Notes under the pieces: generated by a model
Databases searched by the model: none
The model's input: only the letters and a program-made list of their open reading frames with translations
What the model was told of the DNA's origin: nothing
From: Domibacillus iocasae
GTDB lineage: Bacteria; Bacillota; Bacilli; Bacillales; Domibacillaceae
Assembly (NCBI RefSeq): GCF_001750285.1
Contig: NZ_MAMP01000012.1
Coordinates: 248,001-312,000, forward strand
Direction of reading: 5' to 3'
DNA: 64,000 nucleotides
Program-made: the position numbers and the translations under genes
Shown: one piece after another, positions 27,020-36,994 of the stretch
How the letters are laid out: every line of letters starts with the position of its first letter
Position numbering within the stretch: position 1 is the first letter of the stretch

Positions 27020-28227
27020 GCCTTTTTGCCCTCTCTTTCAAACCGCTCTTTAACTTGCGCGACGTCTTTGTCGCCACGGCCTGATAAGCAGATGGCAATA
27101 ATTTCGTCTTTTTTCATCTTTGGCGCAAGCTTCAGCGCGTATGCAATCGCGTGAGAGCTTTCAAGTGCCGGAATGATGCCTTCTGTTTTCGTCAATGCTT
27201 TAAAGCCTTCAAGCGCTTCTTCATCGGTAATATGCTCATAAATGACGCGTCCGGAATCTTTTAAAAAGCTGTGTTCCGGCCCGACACCTGGATAATCAAG
27301 GCCTGCTGAAATCGAGTGTGCTTCCTGGATTTGTCCGGCTTCATCCTGCAGCAAATACATTTTACTGCCATGAAGGACACCGACGCTGCCCATCGTCATC
27401 GATGCCGCGTGCTTATCTGTATCAACACCACTTCCCGATGCTTCAACCCCGTACATTTTAACCGATTCATCTTCAATAAACGGATAAAACATGCCCATTG
27501 CGTTGCTGCCCCCGCCGATGCAGGCAATAACCGCGTCAGGAAGACGGCCTTCCTTTTGCAACAGCTGGTTTTTCGTTTCCTGGCCGATTACCGCCTGGAA
27601 ATCGCGGACGATTTGCGGGAACGGATGCGGACCGAGCACTGAGCCCATAATGTAATGTGTATCTTCTACGTTCGTTACCCAGTATCGGAGCGCTTCGTTA
27701 ACCGCATCTTTTAACGTGCCGCTTCCTTGAGAGACACTTTCAACACGGGCGCCTAAAAGCTCCATCCGAAACACATTTAATTCCTGGCGGCGAATGTCTT
27801 CTTCCCCCATGAAAATGACGCAGTCTAAATTGAGAAGTGCACAAACTGTCGCCGTCGCCACACCGTGCTGTCCGGCGCCTGTTTCCGCGACCACTTTTTT
27901 CTTGCCCATCCGGACCGCCAGAAGAGCCTGACCAATGGTATTGTTAATTTTATGAGCACCTGTGTGATTCAAATCTTCCCGTTTTAAATAGATTTTTGCG
28001 CCTCCTGCTGCCGCTGTTAAATTTTCCGCAAAATAGAGTGGGTTTTCTCGGCCGACATAATCGGTTAAATAGTGATTCAGCTCCGATAAAAACGCTTCGT
28101 CCTTCATAGCAGATTGATATGACTCTTCTAATTCTTTCACCGCACGCATCAATGATTCTGGTACGTAGCGCCCGCCGTATTGGCCATAATGCCCTTTTTC
28201 GTCTGGCTGATTATATACGTTGTTCAT
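27016..28227 (-). CDS. trpB: Tryptophan synthase beta subunit
   Basis: 403 residues. The PLP Lys is in [10 protein letters not shown], the phosphate-binding loop is [15 protein letters not shown], and the [13 protein letters not shown] segment of the active site is intact. It condenses indole with Ser to Trp in complex with TrpA. Its ATG overlaps the trpF stop by four bases, consistent with coupled translation. Confidence 0.97.
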   Translation of the reverse strand: MNNVYNQPDEKGHYGQYGGRYVPESLMRAVKELEESYQSAMKDEAFLSELNHYLTDYVGRENPLYFAENLTAAAGGAKIYLKREDLNHTGAHKINNTIGQALLAVRMGKKKVVAETGAGQHGVATATVCALLNLDCVIFMGEEDIRRQELNVFRMELLGARVESVSQGSGTLKDAVNEALRYWVTNVEDTHYIMGSVLGPHPFPQIVRDFQAVIGQETKNQLLQKEGRLPDAVIACIGGGSNAMGMFYPFIEDESVKMYGVEASGSGVDTDKHAASMTMGSVGVLHGSKMYLLQDEAGQIQEAHSISAGLDYPGVGPEHSFLKDSGRVIYEHITDEEALEGFKALTKTEGIIPALESSHAIAYALKLAPKMKKDEIIAICLSGRGDKDVAQVKERFEREGKKA

Positions 28228-28838
28228 GCTTTATTTGCCCCTTTCGCACGCTGTACAAATTGAAAAATTTTCACTTCATCCTTTCGCCCATCTGTTTCGA
28301 CTCCGCTTGAAATATCCACCGCAAACGGTCCGACTGATTGGACGGCTTCTTTTATATTATCAGGATGCAGACCTCCTGCCAAAATTAAGCGGCTTTTATC
28401 TACATCCGGATCATCAAGAATAGACCAGTCAAACGCCCGGCCGCTGCCCCCCCGGTATTGTGCAGGCGGGCTGTCTATTAAGATGTAATCTGCCGGAAAT
28501 GCGAACATCTCTTTAAAGGTTAATCCGTCTTTCACAGAAAAAGCTTTAATAACCGGTACTGGCATTTTTTGAGAAAATTCAGCTGACTCATCACCGTGCA
28601 GCTGAATGTAGTCAAGTCCGACTTCCGCCGCAATTGACCGAATCGCCTCTTCTGTTTCATTGACAAATACGCCGACTTTTTTCACATCCGGCCCTACAGC
28701 TTCCGCGAGCTGGCGGGCAAATTCAGCAGGAATTTTCCGGCTGCTTCGGGCGAATACGAATCCGATCATATCTGCCCCGGCTTCCCGTGCCCAGCTTGCC
28801 GCTTCAAAGGACATAATTCCGCAAATTTTTACCTTCAT
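28224..28838 (-). CDS. trpF: Phosphoribosylanthranilate isomerase
   Basis: A 204-residue TIM barrel. The catalytic Cys is in VKICGIMS at the N-terminus, and the general acid Asp is expected in ILIDSPP. The phosphate-binding ends [10 protein letters not shown] and VDISSGVE are clear. The gene directly abuts trpC (stop at 28839) and overlaps trpB. Confidence 0.95.
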   Translation of the reverse strand: MKVKICGIMSFEAASWAREAGADMIGFVFARSSRKIPAEFARQLAEAVGPDVKKVGVFVNETEEAIRSIAAEVGLDYIQLHGDESAEFSQKMPVPVIKAFSVKDGLTFKEMFAFPADYILIDSPPAQYRGGSGRAFDWSILDDPDVDKSRLILAGGLHPDNIKEAVQSVGPFAVDISSGVETDGRKDEVKIFQFVQRAKGANKA

Positions 28839-29609
28839 TTATAAGTCCACTTTCAGGGAACGGACCGCGTCTGCAACGTTACCTGCTCTCATTAATGTTT
28901 CGCCGACGAGCAATGCTCGTGCCCCCGCTTCTCTCATACGGATCGCGTCATCCGTCGACTGAATGCCGCTTTCTGAAACGAAAAAGGCGTTTTCTCTGCC
29001 GTATGAACGAAGCAGCCGTTCTGTTACAGCAAGATCAATCTCAAATGTTTTTAAATTGCGGTTGTTAATGCCAATAATGTTAGCTTCAAGCTTCAGCGCA
29101 CGTTCCATTTCCGCCTCATCATGCACTTCTACAAGCACGTCCAAACCTTTTTCTTTCGCATGAATATACAGACGCTTTATATTGTCATCATTCAGTGCCG
29201 CTGCGATGAGTAAAATAATGTCACCGCCACAGGCATATGCCCGGTCAATTTGAACCGGATCAATAATAAAATCTTTATTTAAAACTGGAATGTCGATGTT
29301 TGATTTCACTGCTTTTAAGTCATCCATCGTTCCTTTAAAAAACGGCGTATCCGTTAAAACAGACACAGCATCCGCTCCATTTTCCGCATAGATCGATGCC
29401 TGCTCGACTGGATTCACGCCAAGGTTAATGTCCCCTTTAGATGGAGATGCCCGCTTTACTTCTGCAATAAGCGCCATCGTTTTCGATGCCGCAACCCGGT
29501 CGTAGAACGATACTGGCTTCCGGTCTGCCGTGTATGATAAACCGGACGTTTTCAGCATGGACACTTCTTCTTTTTTCTTCTCAATAATGTTATCTAAAAT
29601 CGTCGTCAT
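28839..29609 (-). CDS. trpC: Indole-3-glycerol phosphate synthase
   Basis: A 256-residue TIM barrel. The substrate motif is [13 protein letters not shown], with the catalytic Lys of VLNKDFIID and Glu of [10 protein letters not shown], and the phosphate site is FVSESGI and ALLVGETLM. The start overlaps the end of trpGD by four bases (29606-29609). Confidence 0.95.
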   Translation of the reverse strand: MTTILDNIIEKKKEEVSMLKTSGLSYTADRKPVSFYDRVAASKTMALIAEVKRASPSKGDINLGVNPVEQASIYAENGADAVSVLTDTPFFKGTMDDLKAVKSNIDIPVLNKDFIIDPVQIDRAYACGGDIILLIAAALNDDNIKRLYIHAKEKGLDVLVEVHDEAEMERALKLEANIIGINNRNLKTFEIDLAVTERLLRSYGRENAFFVSESGIQSTDDAIRMREAGARALLVGETLMRAGNVADAVRSLKVDL

Positions 29610-31222
29610 CCGAGCACCGCCTCTTTCTTTCGTGATTTGGAATAGTCAACAAGGTAGTTCAGCTTTAACAGCGCCGCTCCTGAATCGATGCTTTCCCGCG
29701 CCATTTCAACGCCTTCTTTCACCGTTTTTGCTTTTCCATTCGCGAACAGGCCAATCCCTGCATTCAGAAGGACGGTGTCACGGCAGGCACCGTGTTCTTC
29801 TCCTTCTAAAATCCGCTTTAAAATTTCGGCGTTTTCAATTGCTTCGCCGCCTTTAATATCATCAAGTGAGTATTCAGGCAGTCCCACAGATTCAGGCGTA
29901 ATGATCATTTTTTCAATTTGGCCGTTCTCCAGCACGACAAGATGGTTTTCACCGGCAAGTGACGCTTCATCCATGTAGCCGGCTCCGTTCAGCACGACTG
30001 CGCGCTTGCGGCCAAGCCGATTTAAGACATCAGCCATCATTTCAAGCATATCGCGGCGGTAAATACCGAGCAGCTGCGTCTCAAGCTGAACGGGATTTGT
30101 CAGCGGTCCAATCAGATTGAAGATTGTCGGGATTTTCAAATCGCGGCGCACTTTCATGATCCGTTTCATTTTCGGATGAACGTGCGGTGCAAATAGGAAT
30201 GTAATACCGTTTTCATCCAGCAGCTTGTCGGTTTCCCCCCCAACAAAGTCGAGCGACACCCCCAAATGCTCAAGAACATCGGCGCTGCCGGTTTTACTTG
30301 AAACACTCCGATTGCCGTGTTTCGCTACCTTAACACCGGCGCCGGCTAAAACAAACGCGGAAGTCGTTGAAATATTAAAACTTTGCGAGCCGTCTCCCCC
30401 TGTACCGCAGTTGTCCATCACATTTTTCCATTCGGTCCGGGTGGAGACCGCATTTTGACGCAGCACATGAACAAGTGCCGCAATTTCATCGACTGTTTCT
30501 CCTTTTGCTTTCAACGCCATTAAAAATGCAGCAATTTCACTGTCAGACACGTCTTCCTGCAAAATTTCCTCAACAGCATCCGTCATTTCATCAAATGAAA
30601 GCGACTGGCCTTCAGACAATTTCAGCAAATATTTTTTCATATTTTTTTCTTTTCGATATGAGCGGAAAAATTCTGCGATCAGTTCATCACCAATTTGTGT
30701 GCCGATCGATTCTGGGTGAAATTGCAGGCCAAACACTGGATATTCTTTATGGCGAAGAGCCATAATCTCATTATCATCTGTTGACTCTGCAATCACTTCG
30801 AGCTTCGGGCTGAGTGTGTTACGGTCTGCGACAAGCGAATGGTAGCGCATCACGGGCACCGGCCCCTGTACAGCTGAAAACAACCCTTTTCCTTCATGGC
30901 GCACCATCGACAGTTTGCCATGTTTAATTGTTTTCGCCTGAATAATCTCTGTGCCAAACGCGGCTGCAATCGCCTGGTGGCCAAGGCATATGCCTAAGAT
31001 CGGAATACGGTGGTAAAACGCATGCACCACTTCGATGGAAACTCCTGCTTCTTCCGGTGTACCTGGTCCCGGCGAAATAACAATCGCTTCCGGCTCTAAT
31101 GCTTCAATTTCATCAATTGTAATTTCGTCATTTCGAACGACACGGACGTTTTTGCCGAGTCCACTGATTTGCTGGTACAGGTTATATGTGAAAGAGTCAT
31201 AGTTATCAATTAATAAAATCAT
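29606..31222 (-). CDS. trpGD: Fused anthranilate synthase glutaminase / anthranilate phosphoribosyltransferase (TrpG-TrpD)
   Basis: A single 538-residue frame. Residues 1 to about 190 are a class I glutamine amidotransferase with the nucleophile Cys in GICLGHQA and the His/Glu pair in FHPES. Residues about 194-538 are the phosphoribosyltransferase, beginning [18 protein letters not shown] and carrying [35 protein letters not shown] and the [12 protein letters not shown] segment. Both halves look active. In B. subtilis the glutaminase is the separate, shared PabA, and in other Bacilli trpG is a separate gene. The junction lies in an A-rich stretch near the old TrpD start codon, so the fusion probably arose by loss of the trpG stop. 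ATGA overlap with trpE. Confidence 0.93.
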   Translation of the reverse strand: MILLIDNYDSFTYNLYQQISGLGKNVRVVRNDEITIDEIEALEPEAIVISPGPGTPEEAGVSIEVVHAFYHRIPILGICLGHQAIAAAFGTEIIQAKTIKHGKLSMVRHEGKGLFSAVQGPVPVMRYHSLVADRNTLSPKLEVIAESTDDNEIMALRHKEYPVFGLQFHPESIGTQIGDELIAEFFRSYRKEKNMKKYLLKLSEGQSLSFDEMTDAVEEILQEDVSDSEIAAFLMALKAKGETVDEIAALVHVLRQNAVSTRTEWKNVMDNCGTGGDGSQSFNISTTSAFVLAGAGVKVAKHGNRSVSSKTGSADVLEHLGVSLDFVGGETDKLLDENGITFLFAPHVHPKMKRIMKVRRDLKIPTIFNLIGPLTNPVQLETQLLGIYRRDMLEMMADVLNRLGRKRAVVLNGAGYMDEASLAGENHLVVLENGQIEKMIITPESVGLPEYSLDDIKGGEAIENAEILKRILEGEEHGACRDTVLLNAGIGLFANGKAKTVKEGVEMARESIDSGAALLKLNYLVDYSKSRKKEAVLG

Positions 31223-32613
31223 TTTTGCACCTCCAGCAATGCTTTTGCTTTATGCATTGTTTCTTCATATTCTGTTTCCGGCACGGAGTCGTATACAATG
31301 CCGGCGCCCGCTTGGACGTGCGCTTTGCCGTCTTTTATGACCATTGTGCGGATGGCGAGCGCAAAGTCCATACTGCCGGTTGACGATAAGTACCCGACCG
31401 CACCGGAGTACACGCCGCGTTTCACCGGCTCCAGGTCATTAATAATCTGCATGGCCCGAATTTTTGGAGCACCCGATACAGTTCCCGCTGGCAGGCAGGC
31501 TGTGAGTGCATCAAGCGGGTGGTAATCTTCTTTTAATTGGCCTGACACTTCTGATACGATATGCATCACGTGCTTGTATTTTTCAATTTTCATATATTTA
31601 TCAAGCGTGACGGAGCCGATTTCAGAAATTTTGCCTACATCATTGCGGCCAAGGTCGACAAGCATCCGGTGCTCAGCAATTTCTTTTTCATCCGCCAGCA
31701 GCTCTTCAGATAACGTTGTGTCTTCTTCCGGCGACTTGCCGCGTGGGCGCGTTCCGGCGATCGGGTTTGTTGTTACCGTCCGTTCGCTCACCTTCACAAG
31801 ACTTTCTGGTGACGTGCCAAGTACCGTGTAGCCGTCGAAATCAATGTAGAACATATAAGGCGATGGATTTGACGTCCGCAGGCGGCGGTAAAGCGTGAAC
31901 GGGTCGCCTTCAAATGGAGATGAAAGACGCTGCGATAAAACCACTTGGAATATATCACCGCGAACGATATGTTCCTTCGCTTTTTCGACCATTTGGCAAA
32001 AGGTGTTCCGCTCTAGTTTTGAGCTGAAAGCCAGCACATTCGTTTCATTTACGGCATATGGTTTTTGCTCCGCATGAATGTCGTCGTATACTTTTTGAAT
32101 CGCTGCTTCCATCTCCACTTCAGTTCGTCCGCCAAACAAGTCAATAGCCGCAATGGTGACGCGCTGTGTTAAATGATCGTATACAACGAACGTATCGTAA
32201 AACATCATGTGAACATCCGGCATGCCAAGTTCGTCTGTGAGCGGCTCACCGATTTTTTCTTCAAAAAAGACGGTATCATAGCCGATGTAGCCGGCTGCCC
32301 CGCCGAAAAACGGGAATGGGTAATCCTGCTGTTCAGATGCAGGCATAATTTCTTTTAATTTGTCCATGAATTTACTTGAGCCGGTTTCTTTCGCTCCATT
32401 CTTTTTCGTCAGCGTATAGCCGCTTGCATCCGCCGTAAATTCAGCAATCGGATCGATCGCAATAAACGAATAACGTCCACTTTCTTCATGTTTGGCCGAG
32501 GATTCAAACAGCATTTTTTTCGACCCGGTGAGCAAGTGGTAAATGGAGATCGGCGTAATCATATCGCCTTCTATTTCTTTTAATTTATATGTTGCGTTTT
32601 GTTGTAAAATCAT
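31219..32613 (-). CDS. trpE: Anthranilate synthase component I
   Basis: 464 residues from the ATG at 32613 (GAAAGGGGAACTGACA upstream); a longer frame to 32649 would run into the leader terminator. Chorismate-binding motifs include [30 protein letters not shown], and the C-terminal [15 protein letters not shown] and [10 protein letters not shown]. The N-terminal Trp feedback site (LLESS-like [17 protein letters not shown]) is present. It makes anthranilate with the TrpG half of the next gene. Control is by tandem T-boxes upstream. Confidence 0.96.
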   Translation of the reverse strand: MILQQNATYKLKEIEGDMITPISIYHLLTGSKKMLFESSAKHEESGRYSFIAIDPIAEFTADASGYTLTKKNGAKETGSSKFMDKLKEIMPASEQQDYPFPFFGGAAGYIGYDTVFFEEKIGEPLTDELGMPDVHMMFYDTFVVYDHLTQRVTIAAIDLFGGRTEVEMEAAIQKVYDDIHAEQKPYAVNETNVLAFSSKLERNTFCQMVEKAKEHIVRGDIFQVVLSQRLSSPFEGDPFTLYRRLRTSNPSPYMFYIDFDGYTVLGTSPESLVKVSERTVTTNPIAGTRPRGKSPEEDTTLSEELLADEKEIAEHRMLVDLGRNDVGKISEIGSVTLDKYMKIEKYKHVMHIVSEVSGQLKEDYHPLDALTACLPAGTVSGAPKIRAMQIINDLEPVKRGVYSGAVGYLSSTGSMDFALAIRTMVIKDGKAHVQAGAGIVYDSVPETEYEETMHKAKALLEVQK

Positions 32614-32636
32614 TGTCAGTTCCCCTTTCAGTGCAT

Positions 32637-32870
32637 AAAAAAACTCCATAGATGATCATCATCTATGGAGGACGGTTTCCCGCGGTGCCACCTCTCGTTG
32701 AAGCATATGCTTCCCCTTAAATCCGGATAACGGCCAGATGCCGGGCGCTCTACTTCACGTTCAAGCGGCCACTCACGAACCCATTCAAGCAGATGCTTCG
32801 TACCGGTTTCCACCATCCCGGCTCTCTTTGACGCGCGTATCCACTTTACTTTTTCCGATCAACGTATTTT
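32637..32870 (-). promoter_or_regulatory. Tryptophan T-box riboswitch, second (trpE-proximal)
   Basis: Contains the T-box sequence GAGGTGGCACCGCGG (32680-32695) and a candidate specifier UGG in GAAUGGG (codon at 32781-32783). The downstream terminator is CTCCATAGATGA/TCATCTATGGAG (32644-32670) followed by a U-run. The variable T-box base is C, which pairs with the G discriminator base usual for tRNA-Trp. Uncharged tRNA-Trp would stabilise the antiterminator and switch trpE on. Confidence 0.9.
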
Positions 32871-32875
32871 TATAT

Positions 32876-33115
32876 ACAAAAAGGCCCCCTCATCAACAAA
32901 AGGACGGGGAGCCGTGGTACCACCTTTATTGGCCGCAACATCGCAGCCCACTTTAACAGCAGAAGAATCATCTGCCTGTCTCTTGTAACGTAAGACGTAC
33001 GCCGGAGCCTACTCAATAGTTCGGTCCGGAGCTCAGAAGCCCATTCGCACTGTTTCCTGCACCGGCTCGCACCAACCGCCGGCTCTCTTTAGCATTTCAC
33101 ATTGCTACTTTTCTT
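32876..33115 (-). promoter_or_regulatory. Tryptophan T-box riboswitch, first (promoter-proximal)
   Basis: A complete second T-box lies upstream in the same leader: T-box AAAGGTGGTACCACG (about 32912-32926), candidate specifier UGG in GAAUGGG (33041-33043), and a terminator GGCTCCCC/GGGGGCC (32883-32913) followed by TTTTT. The variable T-box base is U, allowing only a wobble with a G discriminator. The two elements in series should give a stricter tryptophan switch. Confidence 0.88.
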
Positions 33116-33145
33116 CTTCAACGCTAGTTTATTTGACTGATTATT

Positions 33146-33174
33146 ATCATAATACAATCAATTTAAAATTTCAA
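33146..33174 (-). promoter_or_regulatory. Sigma-A promoter of the trp operon
   Basis: TTGAAA (33169-33174), 17 bases, TATGAT (33146-33151) on the minus strand, just upstream of the first T-box. The -35 overlaps the end of the GNAT gene. Confidence 0.7.
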
Positions 33175-33839
33175 CTATTTTTAAATGGATTTTTCCATTC
33201 CATAAGAGCAGCATAGTTTTTCGATTCCGCGTCTTCCAAATAATCCTGCATAACATCGACCGGCACACGGCCGGCACGCATCAAAAACGTAATCACCGGG
33301 TCGCTTATTTCGCCTTCTGTTACTTTTTGAATATATTGCTCTGGTGTCAGCTTATTTGCATACTTATAGTACCCCGGCATACGTCCGCCGCCAAGCAGCC
33401 GGTCGAGGTTCAGATGGACGACCGTTTCATACATCGCCTGCACCATTTTTTTAGCAAGTCCTAATTTCCTGAATGCCGGTTTCACACAAATGTCAACTAC
33501 ATACAGCGTGTTTCCATTCGGGTCATGTGTACGAATGAAGCCGTTATCAGTGATTTCTTCCCATGAATGGGTATTGCCCGTTTCATACTGCACAATAAGT
33601 GTTGTGATCGACCCAGCAATTTCACCATTTATTTCTATGCAAAGCGCTCCTTCCGGAAAAAGCTTCACATGGTGATCAAGCTGATTTTTATCCCATAAAA
33701 GCTCTTGCGGGAATGGGGGAGGGAATGCGGCTTTTTGCACATTTATCAACCCGTCGAAGTCCTGCTCTGTATAATTGCGGACAATGGCTTTGACCGGCTT
33801 TTCACCTTGAAACGCAAAATACTCCTGGTAATAGGTCAC
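33171..33839 (-). CDS. GNAT-family acetyltransferase (YhcX N-terminal-like)
   Basis: A 222-residue GNAT domain. The acetyl-CoA loop region is VVDICVKPAFRKLGLAKKM, close to the R/Q-x-x-G-x-A pattern, preceded by the strand GEIAGSITTLIVQY. It overlaps the upstream nitrilase-type gene by four bases (ATGA, 33836-33839). In B. subtilis a GNAT domain like this and a nitrilase-type domain form one protein, YhcX, in the order GNAT-nitrilase. Here they are separate genes in the opposite order. Substrate unknown. Confidence 0.82.
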   Translation of the reverse strand: MTYYQEYFAFQGEKPVKAIVRNYTEQDFDGLINVQKAAFPPPFPQELLWDKNQLDHHVKLFPEGALCIEINGEIAGSITTLIVQYETGNTHSWEEITDNGFIRTHDPNGNTLYVVDICVKPAFRKLGLAKKMVQAMYETVVHLNLDRLLGGGRMPGYYKYANKLTPEQYIQKVTEGEISDPVITFLMRAGRVPVDVMQDYLEDAESKNYAALMEWKNPFKNS

Positions 33840-34705
33840 TCATGCTCCCACCAATCCGGATATAAGTCTGTCCGCCGGTCGCGCCATGTGGTCACGGAAC
33901 CTTTTTTACGCACTTCATAAAGAAGTGCTAAATCGAGGTCTGCTGTAATAATCATGTCGTCATTCATGATCCCTTCTGCCACAATACCGGCCGGTGGAAA
34001 TGGAATATCATTAGGCGAAATGACAACCGCCTGCCCGACATTAGCGCGCATCAAATCCACAGTTGGCAGTGAGCCGACTGTTCCGGTGCCAACTACATAA
34101 ATTTGGTTCTCCACAGCGCGCGCGTGGCTTGTATAGCGGACACGATGAAAGCCGTGCCGGTCGTCTGTACAGGACGGGCAAAAAATAACGTCGGCGCCTT
34201 TTGCTCTTGCCATCCGGACCACTTCGGGAAATTCAATGTCGTAGCACGTGAGGATTGCAATCGTGCCTTTTTCTGTTTCAAAAATGCGGAACGTTTCTCC
34301 CTGCTGCATATTCCAGCCCTCTACTTCAGCAGGGGTAATATGCAGCTTCGATTGCATTTGATACGAGCCGTCCGGATAAAACAAATACGCTGTATTTTGA
34401 ATACCGCCTTTCCATTCGGTTACGTGTGTACCACCGATAATATGAACATCATATTCTTTTGCAAAATTAGAAAATAGCCGTTCATACCGCTCTGTAAACA
34501 ACGGCAGATCTGTGATCTTTAACGCCTCTCCTGTTTTTTCATCACCGATCGAGAGAAGCTGCGTTGTGAAAAACTCCGGGAATAAAATAAATTCCGCTTC
34601 AAACTCCATCGCTGTTTTTATATAATGCTCGCATTGTTTTGCGAACTCATCAAATGAACTGATTGTGTGCAAATGATACTGCACGGCTGAAACTCTTATT
34701 TTCAC
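33836..34705 (-). CDS. Carbon-nitrogen hydrolase (nitrilase superfamily)
   Basis: 289 residues from the GTG at 34705, chosen because AAGGGAG lies eight bases upstream; an ATG at 34723 has no such site. The catalytic triad is visible: Glu in LFPEFF, Lys in QSKLHITPAE and Cys in AILTCYDIEFPEV. The family hydrolyses amides such as omega-amides or polyamine derivatives. Co-transcribed with the GNAT gene. The FsrA-like sRNA gene lies just upstream on the same strand, with its terminator 55 bases away. Confidence 0.85.
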   Translation of the reverse strand: MKIRVSAVQYHLHTISSFDEFAKQCEHYIKTAMEFEAEFILFPEFFTTQLLSIGDEKTGEALKITDLPLFTERYERLFSNFAKEYDVHIIGGTHVTEWKGGIQNTAYLFYPDGSYQMQSKLHITPAEVEGWNMQQGETFRIFETEKGTIAILTCYDIEFPEVVRMARAKGADVIFCPSCTDDRHGFHRVRYTSHARAVENQIYVVGTGTVGSLPTVDLMRANVGQAVVISPNDIPFPPAGIVAEGIMNDDMIITADLDLALLYEVRKKGSVTTWRDRRTDLYPDWWEHE

Positions 34706-34760
34706 TGTCTTCGCTCCCTTCATTCTTTCTAAGGTAGTGGATATGAGCAATTTTTGCAAG

Positions 34761-34864
34761 AAAAAAAGACGGCTCACAGACCGTCTTTTAAATAGCGTCC
34801 TGCATCTAGCAAGACATTCGGATGCAATTCAAACTCATAAGAGGGGGTAATGAGAATGAATCTC
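34761..34864 (-). ncRNA. fsrA: FsrA-like iron-responsive small RNA
   Basis: An orphan transcription unit of about 104 nt. The sigma-A promoter is TTGACT (34894-34899), 16 bases, TATAAT (34872-34877). A Fur box overlaps the start region, a C-rich single-stranded ACCCCCTCT lies near the 5' end, and a rho-independent terminator (AAAGACGG/CCGTCTTT plus a U7 run) ends it. No reading frame of note is inside. This is the architecture of B. subtilis FsrA, the Fur-controlled sRNA whose C-rich loop pairs with ribosome binding sites of iron-rich enzymes. The exact 5' end is estimated. Confidence 0.8.
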
Positions 34865-34870
34865 AATTTC
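34852..34870. promoter_or_regulatory. Fur box at the sRNA promoter
   Basis: GAGAATGAATCTCAATTTC agrees at 14 of 19 positions with the classical Fur box. It lies immediately downstream of the TATAAT box. Upstream, GTGTAC (34907-34912) and GTACAC (34928-34933) form a further spaced inverted repeat near the -35. Confidence 0.72.
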
Positions 34871-35005
34871 AATTATAATCAGTTTACTGGAAAAGTCAAC
34901 TCGTTTGTGTACATTTTTAAAATTTGCGTACACTTATGAAAGTACATGGTTCCAATTTGCCTTTTTTCTATTCATTTACAGTTGATTATATCTACTCACA
35001 CAATA

Positions 35006-35037
35006 GAAAAAAAAACCGGCAGATTGCTCTGCCGGTT
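35006..35037 (-). terminator. Terminator of the hom-thrC-thrB operon
   Basis: AACCGGCAGA-ttgc-TCTGCCGGTT with an eight-base U-run in the minus transcript, directly after the thrB stop. Confidence 0.92.
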
Positions 35038-35040
35038 CAC

Positions 35041-35931
35041 TTATTGCCACACTGGACCATTTGCTTCTACATTAAGCTGCAATATATCGCAATCAGCAAA
35101 CTGATTGCGGAATGCGGCAGCGATCTCTTCACCTTTGCGGCGCGGCGCAAGTGTCAACACCGTTGGACCAGCGCCGCTGATAACGGTTGAGTAGGCGCCC
35201 AGTTCATGTGCTAGTTCACGTGCCGGAGCAAATTCTTTAATAAGCGCTGCCCGGTATGGCTCATGGAACACATCCCGCTCCATCATGCGCCCAGCTGTTT
35301 CATAGTCATGCTTCATGAATGCCGCAACGAGCATATTGGATACAGCACTGGCTAAAACCGCGTCTTTCCGGTCAAATGAATCAGGAAGCACATTACGTGC
35401 GTCTTCTGTTTTCAGCTCATACGGCGGAACGATCGCAATTAAGTCGACATCCGGCGTTGGCAGTGTCAACAGTTCAGCCGTTTTGCCTAAAGACACACCA
35501 CATACCATGCCGCCAAATAAAGATGCACCAATGTTGTCCGGGTGCCCTTCGAACTGATCGCCGATGTTTAATTTTTCCACATCTGTTAAGTGAAGATCCG
35601 CAAACCGGTCGGCAATTTCAATGCCGGCTGCGATTGCCGCAGCACTGCTGCCGAGCCCGCGTGCAAGCGGAATATCGCTTTTTAGCACCGCTTCAACCGG
35701 AGGCATATCTACACCACGCAGCGCGGCGGTTTTTTTTGCGACAGCCGCGATTAAATGGCGGTCATCTTTTGGAAGGCCGGCGAGCAGCGCAGATTCGTGA
35801 GAAAACGCCCACTCCTCCGCCCGCTTCACGTCAACTGTTAAATAAAGACTAAAGGCAAGGCCGATCGAGTCAAATCCTGGCCCTAAATTGGCCGTTGAAG
35901 CCGGCACTTTTAAGGAGCCAGAAGACATCAT
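35041..35931 (-). CDS. thrB: Homoserine kinase
   Basis: A 296-residue GHMP-family kinase. N-terminal [18 protein letters not shown] and the ATP loop [15 protein letters not shown] identify it, and a C-terminal [12 protein letters not shown] motif closes the site. It phosphorylates homoserine for ThrC. The start overlaps the thrC stop by four bases (35928-35931). Confidence 0.95.
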   Translation of the reverse strand: MMSSGSLKVPASTANLGPGFDSIGLAFSLYLTVDVKRAEEWAFSHESALLAGLPKDDRHLIAAVAKKTAALRGVDMPPVEAVLKSDIPLARGLGSSAAAIAAGIEIADRFADLHLTDVEKLNIGDQFEGHPDNIGASLFGGMVCGVSLGKTAELLTLPTPDVDLIAIVPPYELKTEDARNVLPDSFDRKDAVLASAVSNMLVAAFMKHDYETAGRMMERDVFHEPYRAALIKEFAPARELAHELGAYSTVISGAGPTVLTLAPRRKGEEIAAAFRNQFADCDILQLNVEANGPVWQ

Positions 35932-36992
35932 GCCTCAACCACTCCACGAATAAAGTCAAACACCGCTTCTTCACTGTTTGGCAGAACCGTCGGCTTTTTC
36001 TCGATTTGCGCAATCGCTGTCTGTGGATCTTTTAAGCCGTTTCCAGTTAATACAGCAACAATGTTTGCACCCTGCTCAATTTCGCCTGATTTTACGTGCT
36101 TGATGATACCGGCGATCGAAGCATTAGAAGCCGGCTCTGCAAAAATACCTTCTTCACGTGTCATCATTTCGTATGCTTCTAAAATTTCAGCGTCTGTTAC
36201 GAAGTCAATTTTACCGCCAGACTCATCACGAGCGGCCTCTGCAAACTTCCAGCTTGCCGGGTTTCCGATACGGATCGCTGTTGCCACTGTTTCAGGATCT
36301 GCGATTGGCGCGCCCTGCACGATAGCTGCGGCCCCTTCTGCTTCAAAGCCATGCATACGCGGAAGGCCTGTACCGAATTTTTCGTTGTATTCTTTAAACC
36401 CTTTCCAGTACGCGGTAATGTTGCCGGCGTTTCCTACTGGAATCGCTAAAATGTCTGGTGCTTGTCCAAGCTGGTCGCACACCTCAAATGCAGCTGTTTT
36501 TTGGCCTTCAATACGGTATGGGTTAACCGAGTTCACAAGTGTAATCGGTGATTTTTCACTGATGTTGCGTACCATTGTTAAGGCTTCATCAAAGTTTCCT
36601 TCAATAGCTACAATTTCCGCTCCGTACATCATTGCCTGGGCAAGTTTCCCCATTGCGATTTTGCCATCCGGAATAACGACAATTGTTTTCATACCGGCAC
36701 GCGAAGCGTACGCTGCTGCAGCAGCTGATGTATTTCCAGTTGATGCACAAATGACCGTGTTGCTGCCTTCTTCTTTCGCTTTTGCCACAGCCATAACCAT
36801 ACCGCGGTCTTTAAAGGATCCGGTTGGATTGGCCCCCTCCACTTTCACATGAATGTTCACGCCTAATTTTTTTGAAATGTTAACAAGCGGAATAAGCGGT
36901 GTATTTCCTTCCATTAATGAAAGCGCGGGTGTGTTTTCGTTAACTGGTAAAAATTCTTTGTATTGGTGTAATAAACCTTCCCATTTAGCCAT
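35928..36992 (-). CDS. thrC: Threonine synthase
   Basis: A 354-residue PLP enzyme. The cofactor Lys is in [10 protein letters not shown] and the phosphate loop is [13 protein letters not shown]. It converts O-phosphohomoserine to threonine. The ATG at 36992 has a GGAGAAGGAGC site that lies inside the end of hom, and only two bases separate the genes, so hom-thrC-thrB form one operon, the usual Bacillus order. Confidence 0.96.
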   Translation of the reverse strand: MAKWEGLLHQYKEFLPVNENTPALSLMEGNTPLIPLVNISKKLGVNIHVKVEGANPTGSFKDRGMVMAVAKAKEEGSNTVICASTGNTSAAAAAYASRAGMKTIVVIPDGKIAMGKLAQAMMYGAEIVAIEGNFDEALTMVRNISEKSPITLVNSVNPYRIEGQKTAAFEVCDQLGQAPDILAIPVGNAGNITAYWKGFKEYNEKFGTGLPRMHGFEAEGAAAIVQGAPIADPETVATAIRIGNPASWKFAEAARDESGGKIDFVTDAEILEAYEMMTREEGIFAEPASNASIAGIIKHVKSGEIEQGANIVAVLTGNGLKDPQTAIAQIEKKPTVLPNSEEAVFDFIRGVVEA

Positions 36993-36994
36993 GA

